Positions 1 through 9,983 of a stretch of DNA of 64,000 bases are shown piece after piece. How positions within the stretch are numbered: the first letter of the stretch is position 1; the number at the start of each line of letters is the position of its first letter. Under the pieces are notes generated by a model. The model did not search any database, was not told the origin of the DNA, and saw only the letters and a program-made list of their open reading frames with translations. Made by a program: the position numbers and the translations under genes. This DNA comes from Eonycteris spelaea. Lineage: Eukaryota > Chordata > Mammalia > Chiroptera > Pteropodidae. The DNA lies in NCBI GenBank assembly GCA_003508835.1, contig PUFA01000092.1, positions 1,054,001-1,118,000 of the forward strand, read 5' to 3'.

Positions 1-112
1 CAACAAGTTATTTAAACTCTATGCCTCAATTTCCTCATTGGCAAAATGCAGGAAATAATAGCACCTACGGCATAGAATTTAGGGGGAAATAAAATTAGTT
101 CATCTTTCTAAG
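1..112 (+). repeat. MIR SINE, 3' half, cut by window edge
   Basis: The first bases match the conserved core and 3' part of MIR, a tRNA-derived SINE active in early mammals. They read as '...gttatttaaactct' then 'gcctcaatttcctcat' and a degenerate 'aaaatg..ataata..gcacctac' run. The tRNA-like head would lie before the window. No target duplication survives, as expected at this age. Confidence 0.8.
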
Positions 113-133
113 ACATTTTGAAGGTTGGTATTC

Positions 134-170
134 TTCATCATTATCATTATCATCATCACCATCACTATCT
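134..170 (+). repeat. ATC/ATT trinucleotide microsatellite
   Basis: An imperfect run of atc/att units ('atcattatcattatcatcat' style). The open reading frame crossing it is an isoleucine/threonine run with no family resemblance and is not called as a gene. Confidence 0.8.
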
Positions 171-1129
171 GTATATATTCATTTCCCATGTGGGATATGT
201 TACTTGTGGCAGAAATTCATGTACTAACAGCCTTTATGGAAGTAATAGCTCAAATAATAGAATGTAATATTGCCCTCCCTCATGCCAAAGACTGCAGAGA
301 CAGAAGTATGTACATAAAGTCAATGAAATCCTGAAGTGAACTCATGATTAATGGGGTGATAGAGTGTCACAGGGGCAAGAGACTATTTCAAAGTAAAGGG
401 GGTTGGTGATTATTTTGGTATGTTTTAGGGGAAGTCAAGGAAACAAAATCTGAAGCAGGACCATTTGGATCTGTACAGATATTTTTGAGAGTGCACTTTT
501 AGTGGCATGGGCACAATGTGAGTAACAGTGCTGGAGAAGAGAGGCTGAGTGAGTGGTGAGGAAATCGGGACAGGGGTACAGACCAGCTCCAGAGAGCTGA
601 CAGTGCATGGGAGGGCAAAAGTATGGGTGGAGGTAAGGGGAGAAGAGAATGTTCATGGGTTTAGTTTCCTAATCACACCAGTTCGTTAGTTTTCTCTTTC
701 CAGAGAATAAATGCTGCCTTTACCAGAGGAAAGAATTGCTTGTGGCCAAATTCTCTCTTTTCTAATTACCAGTATCTGGCCGGGATTTTTTTAAAAAGTG
801 CCAAATCCTATGGGGAATGTCTGATTTTTATTTTATTATATTTTTTCTTACATTGTTCCATTTCGTTGAAGAAATCCATTGTTCCACTATTCTTGCCACA
901 TTTAAAGGTGAGGAAATAGATATGAGAGAAGAGCAAGGATGTCACCTGCTTGCTGAAACTTGTAAGGAATGTGTTAAATGTTTGAGTCAGAGATATTAAT
1001 CAAGACATTAGTCAGTTTTACACAGCTCATCATGAGACGCCGTAAGTTTAAAAATTTTATTAGTCTCATTACTAAAGTAAATACTGAATTTTAACTTTAA
1101 AATAATATTTTTTCTAGTTAAAAACTTCA

Positions 1130-2575
1130 GGCGAAAACTACAAAAAATGCAAAGTATAAAACACAAAAATTAAAATCTCCTGTAATTCTACCACTTATGA
1201 AAAAGTACTATTGACACTTTAATATATTTCCAACAATTATTTCTCTATACACCTGTGCACACACCCATGCACATAAAAATCTTTACAAAATTTATAGCAT
1301 ACTCTGTACCAACTTTCTATCTGCCATTTCTCACTCAATACCATAGAATAGGTGTCTCTAAGTCCTTAAAAATTCCTATTATACACATAATTAATAATAA
1401 TTATATAATATTCAATTTATTTTATTTGACAATTTTATTTTTGTTCGACATTTAGGTGGAGCTTTATGCAGCTTATTTGCTCATACAAATATTAATGCAA
1501 AAATCTCCTTGTCTGTCAGCATTTGACTGTCTGATAATTTTTGAGAACAGATTCCTAGAATGATTTCAGTGTTAAAATGTGCCTCACAGGAAGCATATGT
1601 GGCTGTGTTGTTTTCCAGGAGTTAATGACAACTGACACTCCTACTGCAGGCAGAGGATGGGACCAACCTCCTTGCAGCTTCCCTTGCCTGTGGTCCTAGT
1701 TTCATTTTCCATCCGGTATGTTATGAATCCTGTTTTTAATCTAATTTTCACTTATTAATGAATTTGAACCTTTTAAGCATCCATTATAGCCCATTTACAT
1801 GTCTTGTTTCTATGTTGTTGACCACTATTTTATTGAAGTCTTGTTTTTCTTAATGATTTTAGTACCTTTACTCGTAAGAAGGATATTGATCTTTTGTCAT
1901 ATGTATATCTTTTAATTTTGCTGGTATTTTACATTCTTACACAGTTAAAATTTGTATGGTTAAACTTTATGCAACAGAGCATTAATGTAGTTTAACTATT
2001 TGGTACCTCTTCATGACTTTATTCTTAGAAAGACTTCTTCTAATCTAAATCAGATGAATATTATTCATATTGTTCTTTAAAACATGGTTTCATATTTTAT
2101 ATTAACTCTTTAATCCAACTGGAATTTACTTTAGTGTATACAGTGAGGTAAAATGATGCCTTTATATTTTCCAAATATTACCCCATGATCACAGCACAGT
2201 TTTATTACTTTTAATCCATTGGTGTTTTTTACTACTGATTTGTGGGACTAGTTTTATGGATAATACATGAATTTATTGACTAAGGTCTACTTTCATATTT
2301 TCTATTCTCTCCATTGATCTATTTGTTGATTTTGGTGCTAGTAAACTTTTGGTGACTAGCTTTAGAGTATGTTTTGGTGTCTCAGAGGAAATTAATGGCA
2401 TTTTATTGTTCTTAATCTATAGTTTCCTGTGCTTTTACTTCCAAAGGACAGAATCAGTTCCCATTCTGAATTTCCAAAACATATGTAAGAAATACAAGTC
2501 TTTGATCCTAGACGGTGTCATTAAACTTATCAAAGTGACCTCTTGGTTCCTAGTAAGCATTCTTTCTCTGATGAT
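1130..2575 (-). mobile_element. Old L1 (L1M-type), 3' UTR and ORF2 C-terminal part, antisense
   Basis: Read on the plus strand this follows the reverse complement of ancient mammalian L1 3' sequence. It has 'ctgtaattctaccac', 'atacacctgtgcacac' and 'ataaaaatctttacaaaa', then 'aacagattcctagaatg', 'ttttgtcatatgtatatctt' and 'aatccaactggaatttactt', and finally 'ctccattgatctatttgttg'. All are landmarks of the antisense ORF2 C-terminus and 3' UTR. It has many indels and no open frame. The 5' boundary near 2575 is approximate. It is 5'-truncated, the usual outcome of L1 integration. Confidence 0.75.
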
Positions 2576-2579
2576 AGTT

Positions 2580-4270
2580 TTGTGATGGGCCTAGATATCT
2601 TCTTAATTGTTGCTTTGTTAACAAATCACCCTGAACTAAGATCATGTTGAGCACACTGCTCAAAAAAGTCATATACCAAAGCATCATGTTGAGAATAGTG
2701 CTTCCCAACCTGTATGTTAAAAAGATGTGAGTAACTAATTTTCAAATGGTGGATCTCTAAGTTTGCAATGAAATTAAACTGAAGAGATTTCTTCTTAGTT
2801 TTTCAGCCCTTCGATCATCAACCTTAATTGAACAAAACACTATTTCTTTCTCTTCATCAGAGTCTCTAACAAAATATATTCAATTTGTTAATTGGTCCTG
2901 TGAAAGTAAGAAGCTAAGCTCTATTTATATTAACTATTATTTTTAATTTGGCTAATTAATTTTTCTCCCTTAATATAAAGAGCACGACATGTGATTCATT
3001 TTTGAAGACGATACAAATGAAATCTTTCTTTTTCAGAGAAAACTATATTTAAGAAACAGTCCCATGTTGGAAAGAGGATGGAAAACAATGGTTATTTACT
3101 AAAGATAAACAGGTCTCTCCGGTTGGAGGCAATACAAAAGAAAAAAGGACCTCAAGCAATTTCTTAAACAGAAAAAAATTTACATTCATAGCTGTTTTGT
3201 CAAGGATGTGTTTCCTTAAACACATGATAGCACTAACAAATGCTCTTCTGTTTAGACCTTACCAAGTCACTTATTTAACTTCATTGGCTAGTGCACAGCC
3301 TTTAAAAATTTTCTCCCCTTAAATTAATCCAGTCTAAACATATCAGTGACTAACCATTCACATGCATTCTAAATGTCAGCATTCTCCACCAACTTGGTAA
3401 AGTGTTTTCTTACAAGGAAAATTTAGAAATTTGTTTTGCAAAGAGATTGTTTTCATCTAAAAAACATTAACACTGCATAACCTTGAAAATAACCCACGGT
3501 TTGATAGGAAGAAGCAAAGATTTTGGCTTTTTCGAGAGGTTTAGGGTCTCTCTGTTTGAAGATGACTAATAAATGCACCTGATATTTACAAATAAAAAAT
3601 AAAAATATGATAGTATTTAACTAAATTCAGTAAGATTTCTTTCATTTAATTTTCAAAAGACTTGAAAGAAAATTAGTTCTATTTAATGTAAAAAAGTAAG
3701 TTTACAGAAGATGAAATTCCTCCTCGTGGTCCAATTGTAATTCTTACATCATAACATAAGAGACCTTGAAGCCATATTTAATGTTTCTCTGTCTCCATGT
3801 TTAATGCTTTAGGTTCATCAGTCTACAATTTGAAGCTAATATTGATTCAAAACTTCTAGAAAATCAGCAGTGATTTGGAATTTGTTTTGATAGACTTTGA
3901 CTTTTACCAATATAAACTGTCCTACGTTTCTTCTCAAATATCATTCAGTCTGAGGTTTACATAAGAATTTACACAAGATTTATGAGAACCTGAAAAAATG
4001 AAAGTATTATATAGGATAAGATACCTATAATGTTGAATAATCAAGTATTAGAATGAGTTGAACTACAAGTAGGATAGAGAAGTTAGATAAAGGGACAGCT
4101 GCTGACCAGAGCCTAAAGCAACAAGAAAATAAGTAACAATGGATGTATGTATGTTGGGCAGGAGGAAAGGGAGGCAATGGGTGAGGGGGCGGGGAGAGAA
4201 GAGTATATTAACCAATATTTTTAAAAAACTGATTAACATATATTTATAAATATAAAATAAAAATAAATTT
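2580..4270. other. No recognisable gene or repeat
   Basis: AT-rich sequence with several short A or T runs. I see no reading frame with family resemblance, no SINE boxes and no LTR ends. It could be unique intronic or intergenic DNA, or a repeat too old to recognise by eye. Confidence 0.5.
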
Positions 4271-4328
4271 TAATAATTCATTTAGTTCTTACAACAATCC
4301 TGGAAATTAGATAATATTATCCTCAAAG
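4271..4328 (-). repeat. Short MIR-like fragment
   Basis: The string 'catttagttcttacaacaat' followed by 'cctggaaattagataatatt' and 'atcctc' matches the reverse complement of the MIR core (tcatttaatcctcacaacaaccct..gtaggta..attatcccc). It is too short for firm assignment. Confidence 0.4.
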
Positions 4329-4799
4329 CAAGTACTTCTGATGTTCAATTTAATGACCAAGCATTTGTTCGTGTTTATTCTGTGAGAAGCTGTCTGCTAA
4401 GTGCCACCTCTCTGAAAAGCAATGAACAACATAGGCTGCAGTATCCCAGTATTTTGCACTCGATAGCTTAAAATAAGTACAACAAACTTTTCTATGATCC
4501 TTCTAAATTAAGCATTATGTTAACTTTTGAACAGCCACAGATATTGAAGTAAAATCTTTAAAGATTCATTTTACAGATAGTATCTTAAAATTCAAAACCT
4601 ACTGTATTTAAAATAAAGAGATCTATTTCCTAAATGCATTATCATATTTAATGACCCCAGATCAAGAAAGCACACTTCTGGATTACATCGAATGGTTTGC
4701 GCCTAATCTGGTTGCCTGTCAGAGGACAGAGTAAGTCGTCTTGTGAGGTATAAGATAATTTCTCCCAAACCTATATATTTATAGTGTTTGGCATTTAAT

Positions 4800-5254
4800 C
4801 AAAAATTACCAGTGCTCCCCCAAAAAACAGGATCAATAGAATAAACAAATCAAAAAATATTCACAGATGATAGAGATTTTTGAGTTATCAGACAAAAACT
4901 TTAAAATAACTGTGATTACTATTGTTAAGAAAATAGATGGCAATGGATACTGCCACAAAAATTAAAATCTGTAAGAAAAAATAAAATAGGTATTCTATAA
5001 CTTAAAAATAATAAATTAGGAACACAGTAAATGAGTTAAACTGTAAAATGGCCCTGGCTGGAGAAAAAAATCATGAACTAAAAGACAGATCAGTAGAATA
5101 TTTCTAAACTTAAACACAAAGAGAAGAAATAGAAAATATGGAATAGAATGTAAAACATATAACCCATAATGAATGTCTACATATGTGTCATCTGAGCCCC
5201 TGAGCAGCAATTCAGAGAGAGAGAATAGAACAGGAGTAATATTAAAAGTATAAT
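4800..5254 (+). mobile_element. HAL1/L1M ORF1 region, N-terminal half, sense
   Basis: This resembles the ORF1 5' half of HAL1-type LINEs, L1 derivatives that keep ORF1 and lack ORF2. It has 'tttgagttatcagacaaaaa', then 'aaaaatcatgaactaaaaga', 'cagatcagtagaa' and a late 'gagcccctgagcagcaattc', each corresponding to ORF1 coiled-coil and linker landmarks. Stops occur in all frames. The continuation of the same ORF1 sits about 1 kb downstream (6233-6725), separated by L1 ORF2 sequence. Confidence 0.6.
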
Positions 5255-6232
5255 GATCTAATCTAGGTTTAATAAGAAAAAAAGAAGATTTAAATTCCTG
5301 AAATTATGACTGAAAGAGGGACATTACTACTGACATTTGGAAAAAATTGTTAAGGGAATATTATAAATCACTGTGTGCCAACGAATTGGATAACTTAGAT
5401 GAAATGGAAGAATTTCTTGAAATACATAATTACCAAAATTTACTGAAGAAAAAACCAGAAAATTGAAATGGACCTCTGATAAATAGATGCCATTATTAAA
5501 TTTTAAACTGCTAGTCCCTCCACCCCAGAAAGAAATTTCCAGACCCTAATAGCTTCCCTGGTAAATTTTCTCAAACATTTAAAAAAGAATTAATACCAAT
5601 CCTTTACGAACACTTTCATAAAATGGAAGAGAAACAGTTTCCAACTCATTGTGTGAGGACAGTGAATTACCCTGATGCCAAAATCAGACAAAGATACAAA
5701 AATAAATAAATAACTACAGACTAATAGCTCTTATGAATACATGAGAAAATCCTAGCAAGATAAATCCAGCAGATTATAAAAAGGATTATACATCATAATC
5801 AAGTGGGATTTATTTCAGGAATGCAAGGTTGTTCAAAATTCAACTAATATAATATACCATATTAATAGAATATACAAATACCATATGATCATTTCAATAG
5901 GTACAGAAAAAGCATTTGACAAAATCCAACACTCTTTTATGATAAAAACACTTAACAAACTAGGAATAGAAGAAAACTTCCTCAACCCATTAAAGGGGAT
6001 GTATGAAAAATACAATTAACGTGGTAAAGAATGGCAAAGGACTGAATACTCTCCCCATAAAGTAAGGAACAAATCAAGGTATTCCTTCTCACTACTTCTA
6101 TTCAACATAGAGGTTCTAACCAGGCAATTAGGCAAGAAAAAACATAAAGACATTCAAATTGAAATAAAACCATATTTTATGAAATAAAGTCACAGGACAT
6201 GATGTTATAAAGAAAACTCCAAGTAATTCACT
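5255..6232 (+). mobile_element. L1 ORF2 reverse-transcriptase fragment, sense, inside HAL1-like ORF1
   Basis: This sense-strand stretch follows L1 ORF2 through the region before and across the reverse transcriptase fingers and palm. Landmarks are 'gggacattactactgac', 'gtgtgccaacgaattggata', 'accctaatagcttccctggt', 'atcaagtgggatttatttca', 'aaaagcatttgacaaaatcc' and 'ctattcaacatagaggttc'. It is riddled with stops and indels, so it is a fossil. There is no A-tail at its right edge (about 6232) and no obvious duplicated target site, so ordinary target-primed insertion does not explain its placement. Confidence 0.8.
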
Positions 6233-6725
6233 CAGAGATAATGAGTGAGAATTTTCAAAACCTAATGATAAAACAACCCATAGATTCAAGAAGTGAAAGA
6301 AATCCCAAGCAGATATAGACAAAGAAAATTGCACCTAGGCACAGTTGTTTGGTATGAAACAAATGAAAAACGAAGACAAAGAATAAATCAATCTTATAAT
6401 AACTATACCAAAAAAAGACATTATATTTAAAGGAGCAACATGTGAACTCGTACCTCAACCCCAAACAGAAAGGATAGAAACTATTAAAAAAAAAAAAGCA
6501 ATCACATCTTTAAAATTCCAAAAGAAAAAAAAAACTGCCTAGAATCCTATACCAAGAATTATTAAATGAAGGTAAAATAAAGATGTTTCCAAACAAAACC
6601 TGAAAGAACTATGCCTAAGGAAAAAGTTATGAAGTTATAAATGTAGTTCTTCAATAGGAAGGAAAATGATCCTAAATGGAAATACGGTAACATAGTAAAG
6701 AATGAAGAACAAAAGAACATGCAGA
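6233..6725 (+). mobile_element. HAL1/L1M ORF1 region, C-terminal half, sense
   Basis: 'gagataatgagtgagaattt' followed by 'cccatagattcaagaag', 'atcccaagcagatatagaca', 'caaaggagcaacatg'-like text and 'gaaggaaaatgatcctaaat' match the second half of HAL1/L1M ORF1 in the expected order. Together with 4800-5254 it forms one ORF1 interrupted by the ORF2 piece. Boundaries are accurate to tens of bases. No open frame remains. Confidence 0.6.
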
Positions 6726-6727
6726 TA

Positions 6728-7290
6728 TGTATTTATTCTTTAGTCATATTTATTAAAGCTGAGCATATGTATATCCTATCAACTGGTAATTTTACTCCTA
6801 AGTATAATGCCTTTTAGAAATACATACTTATGTACACCAAAAATCACGTATTAAAATGTTAACAGTAGCACTATTAAAAACAGGCAAATACTGGGGAACA
6901 AATGTCCACCAACAGAAGAACAGATAAATTGTGAGATATTCATTCAATGGAATACTATTCAGAAGTAAAAAGAAATTAAACAATTCCTACATACAATTAC
7001 ATGGATGAATCTTTAAAACATAAAAAAGTACATACAGTATATTGCCATTTGTAAAAATCTCCAAAACAAGTAAAAGTAATCAATGGGGTTACATGTTAAA
7101 AAAGTGGTTCGCTCACTGGAAGTAGGCAAAAAAAGGTTGCGATGGTCCACATCTTGATACAGGTAGCAGTCATATGAATGTATGTACTTTGTGAAAATTC
7201 TTCCAGCTGTACTCTAAAAGATTGTACACTTTATTTTTTATGTCTGTCATGTGCAATCAAAAGTTTATTTCAAAAATGCCTGCATAGTGG
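6728..7290 (+). mobile_element. L1M 3' end (ORF2 C-terminus and 3' UTR), sense
   Basis: 'caaatgtccaccaacagaag', 'attcaatggaatactattca', 'acatggatgaatcttt' and 'tgtactctaaaagattgtac' are the standard ordered motifs of the last ORF2 codons and 3' UTR of older L1s. The element ends near 'tttatttcaaaaa'. It may be the 3' end belonging to the preceding L1/HAL1 mosaic or a separate insertion. Confidence 0.75.
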
Positions 7291-7917
7291 TTATCTGCAA
7301 TGATATGTTATGTCACAATTTTACAAATAGGTTTCCAATGGTCCTTGCAAACCCTTAGGTGGTGCCCCTATGTCAGCCCCTTGTATCAAGCTTCGGATGG
7401 CCCTTGAATGGTCTGAGACTATTAGATCTTGACCACTACCTTAAATGTCTGTTAGAGAGTAAAAGGCCCAGTAACATCTTCTTCATCTTCATCAGGGATC
7501 ACAGTCAGCCATGCTCAAGGTATTCATATTTCAAAAATACTTAAAGTTTAATTTTACTTAAACATTTAATGTAAAATATATTACTCTTCATTACATCCTA
7601 TTGCAGGAGACAAGAAACAATCTTTCTGATTAAAATTGTGAAATAAACTATGTCTTTGGAAGAAAATAGGCTGTCGGTGGGTATCATTAACATTCATTGC
7701 ACAAAGATGTGGCTGATATTCATGCCAAAATATGTTATTGCTCACTCTCAGCAGGATTTGTGTTCCATCTGCAACAGACAGGGTGGTTCCTCACACCCCA
7801 GGGCTTTGCATGTAAGTGCAGGCCCCTGTAATCTCTCTTCATACAGACCCATTATTTGGGTCTTCTACTTGGAACTATTTTGCCCACACCCAAATTCATA
7901 CTGAGGGCAGGGGGTGG
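7291..7917. other. No recognisable feature
   Basis: Moderately AT-rich sequence without repeat motifs I can name. Short frames of 60 to 84 codons here show no domain or composition suggesting a gene. Confidence 0.5.
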
Positions 7918-8055
7918 GTTGTGGAGAGGGAGAGAGAGAGACAGAAAAAGGGAGACGGAGAGAGAGAGAAAAAGGGAGAGGGAAAAGGAGAGGGAGAGGA
8001 AGAGGCAGAGGGAGAGGGAGAGGGAGAGGGAGAGGGAGAGGGAGAGGGAGAGGGA

Positions 8056-8113
<58 letters not shown>
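7918..8113 (+). repeat. GA-rich microsatellite: (GAGAGG)n then (GA)n
   Basis: A purine tract of about 195 bases. It starts as mixed GA/AAAG, becomes regular GAGAGG hexamers from about 8000 to 8060, and ends in a pure GA run to 8113. All frames translate to Arg/Glu or Gly/Glu runs on plus and Ser/Leu or Pro/Leu on minus. The apparent reading frames of up to 158 codons are artefacts of the repeat. Long homopurine mirror repeats can form triplex (H-DNA) structures. Confidence 0.97.
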
Positions 8114-8115
<2 letters not shown>

Positions 8116-8599
8116 CTTTCAAGACTCTTTGTAGTTAATCAGGTGTGTTGGACAGGGAGAACCAGAGGCCATGCCAAAGACATTTGTTCTGCCTCAGATA
8201 ACCCCCATCCTTTTGTGGCTGGGTATGATATTTATCATCAGCTTCAAGCTTGTGTTGTTTTGGCTGCAGAAAACAAGTTCACAGTCTTGTAGAAGAGCAA
8301 GTAAGAAGGAAAAAAAAAAAATCTCGCTTTTCCAATGTCAGGAAGGAGCCAAACACTTGGCTGCCTTTTCTGCACATTTGCTGGCTGAAGCTTCATCTCA
8401 CAACATACTTTATTAAGCAGAATCAGAAACTGATAAACCTGCCACACCAAGGGGCACCACACTCTGTCTTCCGGTCCTTTAGCCCAGCCCCGGGCCTGCC
8501 TTCCTTCTTGAGATCTAGCTAGAATAATAACATCAGCCACAAGGGTTTCCTGTAAGACATCACTAATATATGACTAAACACAGAGATGAAAACCTTAAA

Positions 8600-8609
8600 A
8601 ACTCTAAGA
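8600..8609. repeat. Left target-site duplication of the 5S-derived element
   Basis: 'aactctaaga' occurs immediately before the 5S-like sequence and again at 8744-8753 directly after its A-rich tail. A perfect 10-bp duplication is the footprint of L1-type target-primed integration. Confidence 0.85.
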
Positions 8610-8743
8610 CTATGGCCATGCCACCCTGAATGTGCCCGATTTCGTCTGATCTCAGAAGCTAAGCAGGGTTAGTACTTGGATGGGAGACCACCTAGGAATA
8701 CCAGGTGCTGTAGACATTAAAAACAAACAAACAAACAAAAAAC
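8610..8743 (+). mobile_element. 5S rRNA-derived retroelement (SINE or processed pseudogene)
   Basis: 'ggccatgccaccctgaat', 'gcccgatttcgtctgatctc', 'agaagctaagcagggtt' and 'cttggatgggagaccacct' follow 5S rRNA nearly base for base, ending 'ggtgctgtagacatt' at about 8718 and then an (AAAC)n-type tail. The first two 5S bases are missing. A block of about 9 bases between 'gcagggt' and 'tagtacttgg' is deleted, removing the intermediate element of the internal promoter; box A and box C remain. Tail plus perfect flanking duplication show L1-mediated retroposition. It is not a working 5S gene. It may be one copy of the 5S-derived SINEs known from fruit bats, or an isolated retropseudogene. Confidence 0.88.
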
Positions 8744-8753
8744 AACTCTAAGA
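8744..8753. repeat. Right target-site duplication of the 5S-derived element
   Basis: Second copy of 'aactctaaga', directly following the A-rich tail. Confidence 0.85.
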
Positions 8754-8849
8754 ATCAGTCATTTGACATTATTTAACCAAACTCCTGTGTTAAAAATTAG
8801 AATTTCAAAGTGGTTTCAGTTTAATAAGCTACTGATTTGCTTATTAGAG

Positions 8850-9395
8850 ATTTTGCAGCCAAAGCCAGAAGTTCTTTTTAAAAATCAAGTCACATCAATC
8901 CTCTGCTCAGAACCTTCCATGGCTTCCTCCTCACTCAAGAAAACCAGAGTCCTCACCATGACTGCAGATAGGCCAATGAATCTGCCCCATCCTTCCTCAT
9001 TCTGTAACCTCTCACCCCTTATTCTGAAGACTCGGCATATTTGACAGCCATTCTCTGTGCCTGACACACTCTCCCCAAATAGGTGCACAGCTATAACATC
9101 TTCTCCATGCCTTTGTTTAATCGTCACTTTCTCTTACAAAGTTCCAGCACCCACCCTACTTGACATTCCTGATTCCCTCTTATTCTCTATGCTTTTATCA
9201 TTTCTAAAGGCAATTGTTACCTCCAAAAAACAAATTTATTTCTTTATCGTCATTATTTATTGTTGTTCTTTCCCCTCCAAAATGTGAGCACTGTAAGGTT
9301 AGAAACTATTGTTTTATTTACTGATTTATCCGAAGCACCAGAAGAGGGCCTGAGCAGTAATTGTTGTGCAATAAATATTTTTCAGTGAATGAGTT
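8850..9395 (+). mobile_element. L2 LINE, 3' end
   Basis: 'cctctgctcagaaccttcca' then 'tggcttcctcctcactcaag' match the L2 3' region (ctctgcttaaaaccctccaatggcttcccatt). The tail 'gtgagcactgtaaggttaga', 'agcagtaattgttgtgcaat' and 'aaatatttttcagtgaatga' matches the L2 3' terminus with its 'aataaat..ttgaatgaatga' ending. L2 is an ancient mammalian CR1-like LINE. The embedded 93- and 80-codon frames are chance frames. Confidence 0.75.
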
Positions 9396-9584
9396 ACTGA
9401 AATATGAGCATTTACTCTGAATCCAGAAACTTGACAGTTGCTAGAATAATAAAACTAAGTTTCAAAAACATTCTCTCCACTTCCCAGAAGACTTACTCAC
9501 GTAGACACTGGCAAAAAGATTCGACATTGTGACCCCCGTACTCAAGCCCTAAACGAGGTAGAAACCTCGTTTTTTAGCAAATTA

Positions 9585-9790
9585 GCATTTGCTTAATGCC
9601 TTACAGTTTACAAAACACTTTCTCTAACTTTTTCTCATTAGGTCCTCACAGAAACCCTGTGAAGACCTTATTATCCTTATTTTTAAATAAAGAAATAAGA
9701 ATTATATATTCTAATTTAGTTCTTTCAAACTCTCTTTGTGACTAAGCGATACAGTCAGGACTTAAAAACGGATCTTTATCCAATCTTGGT
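9585..9790 (-). repeat. MIR-family SINE, antisense
   Basis: 'tttctcattaggtcctcac', 'agaaaccctgtgaagacctt' and 'attatccttatttttaaata' then 'agtcaggacttaaaa' follow the reverse complement of MIR (catttaatcctcacaacaacc..gaggta..attattatcccc..acagatgagg). Strongly decayed. Confidence 0.6.
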
Positions 9791-9983
9791 TTTTCTATTA
9801 TATTATAATAATAATGCACACCATGGGAAATAGACCAGAGATACAGAAACTTAATAAAGATGTAAAAAAAAAAATCACACACAAAGTTTGATAAGGGACC
9901 AGCACTTCCAAAAAATTACATCATGGAGGAGGATATCAAGAAACGGAGCCTTATAATATAACCATGTGGCATAACTGGTCAAT

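Noticed and set aside
7816..8292. 158-codon plus-strand reading frame, the longest in the window
   Set aside because: Its body is the GA-rich microsatellite giving Gly/Glu and Arg/Glu runs. Open frames occur in several registers on both strands, which is a property of the repeat and not of coding.
8610..8743. A functional 5S rRNA gene
   Set aside because: It lacks about 9 internal bases of the promoter region, has lost its first bases, and carries an A-rich tail with target duplications, all signs of a retroposed copy.
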